64,000 nucleotides of DNA from Agrypnia vestita (taxonomy: Eukaryota; Arthropoda; Insecta; Trichoptera; Phryganeidae), in NCBI GenBank assembly GCA_016648135.1, contig JADDOH010008046.1:59896-123895 (forward strand). The letters run 5' to 3'. Shown here in pieces: positions 57,041 to 64,000 of the stretch (within the stretch, counting starts at the first letter, position 1; each line of letters starts with the position of its first letter). A program made the position numbers and the translations under genes. Below the pieces are notes generated by a model. The model saw nothing but the letters and a program-made list of their open reading frames with translations, searched no databases and was not told the DNA's origin.

Positions 57041-58942
57041 GTTGACGCGAACCGGTTATTATTAGGCCACCTGATGTGCGTTTGGTGGTCGCTAGCACTC
57101 CCTCTTCAGCATTAGCCCAGCGACCTAACCTATCGTTCCGCGCGAAGAGCCAAGGCGACAAAACAAAAAAAAAATATCTCGGACTGACTCCTGACCTAGG
57201 GGTTATCAAACTATATTGGGGAACAGGGAAAACGGAAAAAAAATCTCCAGCCTTCTGGCTTCCGGTGTCACTCATCTCCCTTCCGGTTATTACTTGCGTG
57301 CGTGCGTGTGTGTATGTGTGCGTTTTCCTATGCAGCCCTCCTCGCTCTTTTTCTCACTTCACTCCGGCGGGTCCATGTCGGCGCCCTGCCGACGATGGGG
57401 TCCGCGCCCGCGACCCCCCTTTCGGGTCCTTCCTCGCCTAACACGCCCTTGTGCTCCGGCGGTTTCCTTCGTCGTCTCCCCCTTATGCATCCATATCGGC
57501 GCCCTGCCGATGATGGAACCGTGCCCGTGACCGCTGCCTGGGTCCTCCGTCGTCTCACGCTCGTCTCGCTTCGTCCTACTTCGTCATCCCTGCGTCCGCA
57601 TTCAGCGCTCTAGCCTTGCTGGACTCTGTTCTACGCCCGCTGCATATTCCGGCGCCACAACACATACGAGAAAAAACACACGCCGCACTAACGCGCCTCG
57701 CACTGAGACCGGTTTTGAACAAGGAGAATTATGAATATTTAAAAAAAACAAATAATGCCTACATCGTCGCCTCGGCCACCTCGTATCCTATTTATCGCGA
57801 ATTCCGAACTACGCATCGCTTGGTACTTAACCCACTTCCGGTTCGATAGTAAATCTTAAACGACGAATAAAAAAAAAGACGGAAAAATAGAAAGTGGCGC
57901 CTACTCTATATTCAAGTGTACGATAACGAGAGAGAAAAAAAATACTCTGAATCTCCCTTTCTTACTACGACTACAATTATTATCCACGTACACCCAGAGG
58001 CAGTAAAACATTACCAGTTGTCCTCAATGAGTGGGCACATTAGGACCTACACTAAACTCATTATCGTCAGCGACCGTAAACTCGACCTAAATATACATTT
58101 TTGAAGTACTCGGTCGGCCCCTCCTAATTAAGTAACAATGGGGTGTTATGGGGATTATCGGCGCCTGGGGCCGTTGACCCGCTATTTACTATTCCTAGCT
58201 CGAGTGCATCATAAAACAACCTCTCTCGGCTCCCATTGTCTGGGACGAAACCAGAATGGTTTGACTGTCGGCACGCCGCTGTCATCTTGTTAATCTATCG
58301 GAATATATTTTATTCTTACGTGTTAACTAATTTCTAATATTTCCACTTAATTCTAACTTATATAAACGAGAAAAAAATTAAAAGTGTTTCCGGGAAAAGA
58401 ACTGCTGTTGTAATCGTCCGTACTTTAATTTAAATCTATTCTTACTATAATGTCTTTATTTTGGTGCCCCGATAAAATAATATTTTGGTATCCGGTTGTC
58501 TCCCCGGACATATCAAAACCGCGAAAAGATTCGCCGACTGTACAACGCTATCCGCCCTTCGTGAAATCCGCGGTTCTACTCGCGCCGCGAGCCTTATCGC
58601 GACAAAAATCGTCTGCAGGAAAATTACATAGTAACATATTCCTACTTGTGGCGGTTGGCGAAATTGTTCCCTTTCCGCGCACGATTTTATTTCTTTACGG
58701 AACCCCATGGTTAGGTGCACGATTCGTCGCACACAAGTTTATCATATGGTACCGACCGGGTAAGTTATTAGGCTCGATTACTTAGGTCTGTGGGCGCCAG
58801 GTACTTTAAGGTTGAAGTACCAACCGATTAGCTCGATTCTATCATCCCTCGTTTCACTCGCTTGATATCAGTGTCTTTAATCTAAATCTCAGGGTGGAAT
58901 CCGCCAGAGAAGCCCTTTCCCGGCGTGCGTTAAACGCACGAG

Positions 58943-58961
58943 CCCCGCGTTGGAAGCGCCA
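58943..58961 (-). promoter_or_regulatory. Primer-binding site of the giant-LTR element
   Basis: Minus strand TGGCGCTTCCAACGCGGGG begins two bases from the LTR end. It starts with TGG, complementary to a tRNA CCA end, and resembles the TGGCGCCCAACGTGGGGC class of sites, though the tRNA is not determined. A perfect GTGCGTTAAACGCAC hairpin follows at 58,924-58,938. Confidence 0.65.
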
Positions 58962-58963
58962 CT

Positions 58964-59151
58964 TGATATACCGGAGTAGGGGGGGTAAGGTCTGAGGTGA
59001 TATAAAATCACGGTGTGGTAAACCGGCCGGGAGATCTCAGATCTACGTAAGCCGGCGGTTACGCCCTCCCCTAGGTACAATCAAAACGTCAGGTGACTGA
59101 CTAGGACACTGATATCTCGAGGCGGGTGAAGGGATATAAAAATAATAAAAT
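58964..59151 (-). mobile_element. Giant LTR, copy 3: 5' LTR of the same element, cut by BEL/Pao
   Basis: 188 bp identical to the start of copy 2. At 59,151, within AATAATAAAAT, it is interrupted by the BEL/Pao LTR; the remainder must lie beyond the window. Confidence 0.85.
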
Positions 59152-59943
59152 TGTTCCGTACAGAATACGCGAAGATATGATGCGCAGGTCTCCCGTACTT
59201 GACTCGTAGAACAGACCAAGACTGTACAGCGGTAATCGTAAACCCGCTGACAGTGGCTGTTCTAAATATTCACAAAAGTGAATTATCCGGTTGCAGGTAG
59301 TCCAGTTGAAGTTCCAAAATCCAAAAACAGTAGGTAGAGCAGAGGTCAGAGGTGTTGAGTAAAAGTCAGAAGAAGTGGTCCAGACGGCGTATAAAGGTTA
59401 TATTAAATGTGTTGAAATATTAAACAATATTTCGTAATTCTGTCTGTCAGGCCATACAGTTAGCCGTAGGAAATAATATTTCCTGTATCTGTCTTTCCGC
59501 CATACAGTTGGCCGTCACTCGAAAATATTCAATAATATTTCTTATATCTGTCTTTATGCCATACAGTTGGCTACACTCACCACCCCGGTCTATCGCAACA
59601 GCGATTTTCTCGTTTATTGAAAATAAACATGTGACAAAGTACATTCATATATGTCAATATTTAGGTTCTTACAATAATATGTAATAATTTAAAACATGTC
59701 ACAACTATTTTATTTTCATAAATTTTCATACATAAATTTGTTCACAAATTTATCAAGGCATAGGACCCGTCTTTACGGTCCTCAGGGTGGTGATGACGCA
59801 CCGGCGTCCTGCCCGGTCGCCCGTGAATAAGATGACGTCACAGGTCCACCTTGATCGGTGTCCGCAGCGAACCATGGAACTCGGCAATGTCATCTTCTTT
59901 GAGGAAGCTCTTTTCAGGGCTATCATTCATCCTGTCCGTTACA
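59152..59943 (-). mobile_element. 3' LTR of the BEL/Pao element, 792 bp
   Basis: On the minus strand it runs from TGTAACGGACAGG to CTGTACGGAACA, with short inverted tips. It is preceded by a G-rich polypurine tract (59,944-59,952). It lies directly downstream of the pol frame, which ends at 60,013. It contains three diverged repeats around 59,449-59,575. Confidence 0.85.
59449..59575. repeat. Three tandem repeats in the BEL/Pao LTR
   Basis: CCATACAGTT(A/G)GC occurs three times at about 60-bp spacing, each followed or preceded by an AATATT(T) block and TCTGTCTT. Such repeats in LTRs often act as enhancer-like elements; that role is inference. Confidence 0.65.
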
Positions 59944-59953
59944 CTCCCCCCGT
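59944..59953 (-). promoter_or_regulatory. Polypurine tract of the BEL/Pao element
   Basis: Minus strand GCACGGGGGGAG directly before the LTR start TGTAACGG. Confidence 0.7.
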
Positions 59954-60012
59954 GCAGTCCGCCTGCACTCCTAGGGAGGACAGGATTTCCACAGGGTCCT
60001 TCAGCGACGCCT

Positions 60013-63000
60013 TCACTGCGGCGCCCTTGTCAGGGTGATGATCTTTGTTGCGGGCCTGGTGTAGTCGCCCGTTGTGGTTTTTAATCGAACCACCCTCGCC
60101 TGCCCGTCGGGCGCGAGCTTCACCTCGATCACTCTCCCCTTGGGCCATGTGTTGCGGGGCATCGCGGGATCGGCGATGACGGCCATCTCTCCCTCTTTGA
60201 TGGGTGGTGCGGGCTCCTGCCATTTCTGCCTTCGAGCCAATGTCGGCAGGTACTCCCTCATCCACCTTCTCCAGAATAAATCTGCCATTTGTTGCGCCAT
60301 CTGCCACTGCTTTTTTAAACATACTTTTTCATCCAGCGCCCCATAGAGGGCCAAGTGGGTGTTGCGGCCCGTTGTTCCAAGTAGCAGATGGTTGGGTGTG
60401 ATCGGCGCGTCATCTTGTGGGTCCACTGACACATGCGTCAGTGGACGGCTGTTTACTGTAAACTCGGCCTCGGCCAGTACAGTCCTTAGAGTCTCCTCCC
60501 GCGGTGCCCGTTCCTTCAGTGTGGCTTCCAGTGCGCGTTTGACAGCACGCACGAGGCTCTCCCAGGCGCCCCCCATGTGCGGGGCGAGGGGGGGGTTGAA
60601 ACTCCATTCAACCCCGCTCTCCGCTAGATGTCCCTGCATCCGTGGATCATTGTATAGATCAGCCAGGGCGGCCGCCATCTCCTTTTCCGCGCCTCGGAAG
60701 TTCGTGCCGTTATCTGAATAAAGGAGGCGCGGATGGCCGCGCCTAGCGGCCATTCTTCTGATGGCGAGTATTGCAGAGTCTGCTGATAGTGACTCCGCCA
60801 GTTCCACATGTACGGCGCGCGTCGTTAGGCACGTAAATAGCGCGCCGTACCTCTTTTCCCTTCGTCGGCCGATAGCCACCTGCATCGGCCCAAAGTAGTC
60901 CAGGCCGCAGTGATGGAAGGGCGGCGTATGATGAGCCAGCCGACAGTCTGGTAATTGCCCCATTAATGGCGGGTTCGGCTGACTCTTCATGTTGCGGCAC
61001 GCTTGACATGCTAATTTCACCCGGCGCACGGTCGGTCTCAATCTCAGCACATAAAAGTTTTCGCGCACATCTGCGACAGTTTTTTCTGTGCCCGGGTGAT
61101 TTTCGCGCTCATGGTAATGGCGTACCATGAGCCGTGTATATGGGTGCGCGCCGTCCAAAATGACGGGCGCTCTTAATCCTGCCGGAATCCCTTCCACTGC
61201 GGTCTGCTCTAGCCGTGACCCCATCCTGATGACGCCGTATTCGTCCAATCGTGGCGTCATCGGGTACAATCGGCTATTTCTTTCTATAGCCCTACCTTCT
61301 TGCAGGGCCCGTATTTCTGGCCCAAAAACGTCTGCCTGAGCGTGCTTAACCCAGGTGCGCTCGGCCGCTGTCTTCTCGTCGGTAGTGACATCTCGGGCGG
61401 ACTGCTTCCCCGATTGACTGCGACAATTTGCCACAAAGCGCTGTACCCAAGCGGTCGAGCGAAGCAGTCTAGTCCATGACGAGAAGCGCACTATGTCGGG
61501 AAGTGCTCCCCCCGTGTTGGCCTGCCGGACCGCCAGCACCGTGTCCGGTCTTCGTTCCATTGAGCTCTCGTCAGGCTGCGGTCGTGCTTTTTCTTTTGGC
61601 CAGGCCGACTCGCCCTGCCTGAGAAACTCTGGCCCACCGAACCACATGCTATCCGCAGCAAGGTCCGGGGGTTCGCCATCCCTGGTCCCAATGTCGGCTG
61701 GATTGTGCTGTGTTGGCACCCACCTCCAAGATTCGGCGTGCGTGAGCTCGTCTATCTCTCCAAGTCTGTTCGCGACGAACGCCGAATAGGACCTGGGATC
61801 GGTCCGCAGCCAACACAAGACTGTTGTGGAGTCGGTCCAAAACACGGTATCGTCAATGCAGCAGCGGTGCTCCCTTTTGATGGTGGCGGCCAACCGTGCG
61901 GCCAGTAGCGCCGCCTGTAGCTCCATTCTGGGAATTGAAAGCGGCTTTAACGGTGCGACCTTACATTTCGCCGAGATGAAGGCTACGTTTATGCCGCCCT
62001 CTCCTGTCTCGACGAAATAGGCCACCGTACAGCACGCTTTTTCTGATGCATCACAAAAGACATGCAGCATTACCTTGCTACTTCGACTCGAGAGGCAAGG
62101 ACGCGCTATCTGACACTCACTTTTTTTTATAATGCCGTACCATGCGCGCCACTTTTCTGCGTGCTCGGGATGTATCCTTTCATCCCACCCGACCTGGGAT
62201 CGCCATACGTCTTGAAGCAGTATCTTCGACCGGATCAGTAGACAGGCTAGGAAGCCAATCGGGTCGAAGATTCTCATTACGGCGCTTAACAGTTGCCGTT
62301 TGGTCGGGCGGTCCGCCTCCTTTAGCTCCGGTAAGTTGATAAATTTGAACACAAATTTGTCGGAGGCGGGTTCCCACGCTATCCCGAGCACCCTCTCGGT
62401 CGTTGTTTCTTCACCAATGATTCTCATTGGCTCTACGGCCCTTATAGCTGGATCGATCTTTTCCAGGACCTCCTTGCTGTTGGAGGCCCAATTCACCAGC
62501 TGCATGTTACCTCGACGCAGTATTTCGGACACTTGCCTCATCATCATTATTGCTTGTTCTGAGGTATCCACTGCGTCGAGGTAGTCGTCCATGTAGAATG
62601 TTCTTCGTACCGCGTTGGCGGCAGCCGGAAATTCCGCGGCGCTGGCATCTGCGATCCGGTTGCGGACGTACTGGGCACTGCTGGGCGAGCACGTGGCGCC
62701 GAATAGCATTGAAGTCATTTGATACGTGGTTGGTTCCGGTTCGCCCTGTTTTTTCCACAAAAATAATTGTGCTGCCTGGTCCGCTTCTCGGATTCTTATT
62801 CGCAGGAACATCTCTTTTACATCCGCTGCCAGCGCCACTTTTCCTTCTCGGAACCGGAATACACTGCCCAATAGAGAGCTGAGCAGGTCCGGCCCGGTTA
62901 TTAGTACATCATTGAGGCTGACGCCGCGGCATTTGCTTGCCGCATCAAAGACAATTCGTATCTTGCCTGGTTTATTAGCATTAAAAACGGCGAAGTGCGG

Positions 63001-63318
63001 CAGGTAGAATTTTCCATTCATGCCGGCCTCCTCGGCCGGCGACAGGGGGTGGGCATATCCTTTGGTTATATATTCTTCTATTTTGTCCCTGTATGCCCCC
63101 GCGTATGCCGCATCCTTCGCAATTTTTCGTTCAATGCCGGCCAGGCGGTTGGCAGCGCACTGGCGGCTTTCTGGTAGCACTCTCTCGTCATGCTTCCATA
63201 GGAGGCCGGTTTCCCACTGGCCAGTGGGCAGCTGCCGGGTAGTCGCTTCCATAATAGCGGCGGCCCGCGCATCTTCCTTGTTGATGCGGGCTGCGGTGGT
63301 TACGCCCAGCGAATCCAC
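60013..63318 (-). CDS. BEL/Pao polyprotein, RT-RNase H-integrase part
   Basis: 1,101 residues in one open frame. Residues about 100-260 are the reverse transcriptase: VFDAASK near 123, ADVKEMF near 165 with the first catalytic aspartate, and YMDD at 242-245. Residues about 415-545 are RNase H: CDASEKA with D423, RMELQAA with E466, WTDSTTV with D496, NPADIGTR at the end. Residues about 725-775 hold an HHCC-type zinc region (RHYHERENHPG, CQAC). The integrase core follows with D807 (GLDYFGP), D869 (SDNGTNF) and E920 (GGAWESL). After it comes the C-terminal domain usual in BEL/Pao. All catalytic residues are present. The frame is closed upstream and continues, in another phase, the ORF at 63,300; the apparent ATG is internal and not a natural start. 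Confidence 0.93.
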   Translation of the reverse strand: MDSLGVTTAARINKEDARAAAIMEATTRQLPTGQWETGLLWKHDERVLPESRQCAANRLAGIERKIAKDAAYAGAYRDKIEEYITKGYAHPLSPAEEAGMNGKFYLPHFAVFNANKPGKIRIVFDAASKCRGVSLNDVLITGPDLLSSLLGSVFRFREGKVALAADVKEMFLRIRIREADQAAQLFLWKKQGEPEPTTYQMTSMLFGATCSPSSAQYVRNRIADASAAEFPAAANAVRRTFYMDDYLDAVDTSEQAIMMMRQVSEILRRGNMQLVNWASNSKEVLEKIDPAIRAVEPMRIIGEETTTERVLGIAWEPASDKFVFKFINLPELKEADRPTKRQLLSAVMRIFDPIGFLACLLIRSKILLQDVWRSQVGWDERIHPEHAEKWRAWYGIIKKSECQIARPCLSSRSSKVMLHVFCDASEKACCTVAYFVETGEGGINVAFISAKCKVAPLKPLSIPRMELQAALLAARLAATIKREHRCCIDDTVFWTDSTTVLCWLRTDPRSYSAFVANRLGEIDELTHAESWRWVPTQHNPADIGTRDGEPPDLAADSMWFGGPEFLRQGESAWPKEKARPQPDESSMERRPDTVLAVRQANTGGALPDIVRFSSWTRLLRSTAWVQRFVANCRSQSGKQSARDVTTDEKTAAERTWVKHAQADVFGPEIRALQEGRAIERNSRLYPMTPRLDEYGVIRMGSRLEQTAVEGIPAGLRAPVILDGAHPYTRLMVRHYHERENHPGTEKTVADVRENFYVLRLRPTVRRVKLACQACRNMKSQPNPPLMGQLPDCRLAHHTPPFHHCGLDYFGPMQVAIGRRREKRYGALFTCLTTRAVHVELAESLSADSAILAIRRMAARRGHPRLLYSDNGTNFRGAEKEMAAALADLYNDPRMQGHLAESGVEWSFNPPLAPHMGGAWESLVRAVKRALEATLKERAPREETLRTVLAEAEFTVNSRPLTHVSVDPQDDAPITPNHLLLGTTGRNTHLALYGALDEKVCLKKQWQMAQQMADLFWRRWMREYLPTLARRQKWQEPAPPIKEGEMAVIADPAMPRNTWPKGRVIEVKLAPDGQARVVRLKTTTGDYTRPATKIITLTRAPQ

Positions 63319-64000
63319 AGCGAAATGTTCGCGAACTCTAGTCCCTCCAGAGAGTTGTCGGTTGCTGGAGACACCGTACCCGCAATTGCCAACACTGTTG
63401 CGGCACTATTGTGGATATCGCTCCCGAATACGCCGTGTGTGGCCCATCCTAGGGCTGTGCGGGACTGGATACCGTTGTTGCGCACCTCCTTCACCTCTCT
63501 TGACACAATGAGGTGCGCGTGATCTTGCCCGATCAGAAGCTGCGGTTGCACTTCGTTCACACTGGCGTATCCCTCACCTCGCGGTACGCGCCTATTGCTC
63601 ACCACGCACTGTGAGGGGAGAGCGAGCCTACGCACCGTGCTCGCCCTCATCGGGAATTCGGGCCCGTCACCGCGCACGGTAACACTCACTGATTGGGACC
63701 GGTTGTCTGAAGAGCACATCCCACTCGCGCCATGTATGCGCAGACTACGAACCGGTCCCTTGGCCCCGACGGCACTGGCCACTTCTTGCTCGATGAGGGT
63801 AACCGTCGATCCCTCATCGAGAAGCGCGTGCACTTTTAATTGCCCGCGGGGGCCACCCACCACCACTGGAAGAACTTTGAGGAAGACATATTGTCTGCCT
63901 CCTTGGCCACTCGTCAGGCCCACTGTATCACTGGTTGCTGGTGCGGCGGCTGCAGCATTCGTCGCACCTGGGCCGCCAGTCTTTGGCGCCTTGCGCGCCG
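63300..64000 (-). CDS. BEL/Pao polyprotein, protease-like part (partial at window edge)
   Basis: The frame is open from the window edge to 63,300. From about residue 30 after the GTG at 63,923 it carries LLDEGSTVTLI, the active-site region of the Pao retroviral-type aspartic peptidase (catalytic D in LDEGS). LIVSREVKEV and TALGWATHGVFG, typical of the region between protease and RT, follow. It stops at 63,300, where the pol frame is already open in another phase. The break lies between about 63,300 and 63,318. It is either a mutation or sequencing error, or, less likely, a natural shift site. Gag and the 5' LTR would be beyond the edge. Confidence 0.85.
   Translation of the reverse strand, partial: ARKAPKTGGPGATNAAAAAPATSDTVGLTSGQGGRQYVFLKVLPVVVGGPRGQLKVHALLDEGSTVTLIEQEVASAVGAKGPVRSLRIHGASGMCSSDNRSQSVSVTVRGDGPEFPMRASTVRRLALPSQCVVSNRRVPRGEGYASVNEVQPQLLIGQDHAHLIVSREVKEVRNNGIQSRTALGWATHGVFGSDIHNSAATVLAIAGTVSPATDNSLEGLEFANISLWIRWA

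Larger units (their letters stand above)
57028..58963 (-). mobile_element. Internal region of the giant-LTR element, non-coding
   Basis: 1,936 bp between the LTRs. Frames on both strands (for example 57,275-56,853 minus, 58,732-58,445 minus, 57,076-57,441 plus) show no gag, protease, RT, RNase H or integrase motif. It contains a GT/GC microsatellite (57,295-57,325) and a diverged direct repeat around TCGGCGCCCTGCCGA (57,378 and 57,498). Hence non-autonomous. Confidence 0.65.

Noticed and set aside
46024..58963. Simple tandem segmental duplication of about 6-7 kb
   Set aside because: The shared part ends exactly at TG...CA tips, with PPT and PBS at the inner borders of copies 2 and 3, and the sequences after 51,199 and 57,027 are unrelated; LTRs explain this better.

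Overview
The window looks like a repeat-rich, AT-rich insect genome, most likely a moth or butterfly. The evidence is an intron-containing atlastin gene with an insect-type C-terminus, two tRNA-derived SINE families, dense hairpin MITEs, PIF-, piggyBac-, hAT-, pogo- and mariner-type ends, several non-LTR retrotransposon relics and a BEL/Pao element. The lineage is inferred, because no species marker is visible.

Layout. 1-22.3 kb holds no host exon that I can recognise. It is filled with nested mobile-element debris: a jockey-like RT relic split by a 144-bp PIF-type MITE, a foldback family seen at least six times, a small element carrying a truncated MADF-domain ORF between GCATGC-rich ends, a mariner relic, hAT MITEs, and a truncated non-LTR element flanked by an exceptional 300-bp direct duplication. 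22.4-30.2 kb carries the plus-strand atlastin gene (ER-shaping GTPase): nine in-frame exons from just after the P-loop region to the stop. Its 5' exons are not in the window. Up to three further phase-0 terminal exons (29.9, 32.5 and 38.95 kb) suggest alternative C-termini. The introns are loaded with hairpin MITEs. 33.3-37.0 kb is a quiet AT-rich stretch. 37-44 kb has a pogo/Tigger element nested in a MITE, another non-LTR relic, SINEs and one orphan minus-strand candidate exon. 44.8-45.7 kb is an intronless minus-strand gene for an FKBP-like TPR co-chaperone.

46.0-64.0 kb is a nest of retroelements. A minus-strand LTR element with about 4.1-kb LTRs and an internal region of only about 1.9 kb, without pol motifs, lies at 52,948-59,151, where its right LTR is cut by the BEL/Pao element. 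A second, older copy of the LTR is at 46,024-51,199 and is itself cut by a 5'-truncated jockey-type LINE. The BEL/Pao element (59,152 to the edge) keeps its 3' LTR, a long pol frame (RT, RNase H, integrase) and a protease-like segment separated from pol by a frame break.

The only host functions visible are atlastin (homotypic ER membrane fusion) and the FKBP/TPR co-chaperone. They are on opposite strands and nothing shows that they work together. The most unusual structures are the giant-LTR element, the 300-bp duplication, the alternative 3' exons of atlastin and the MADF element.
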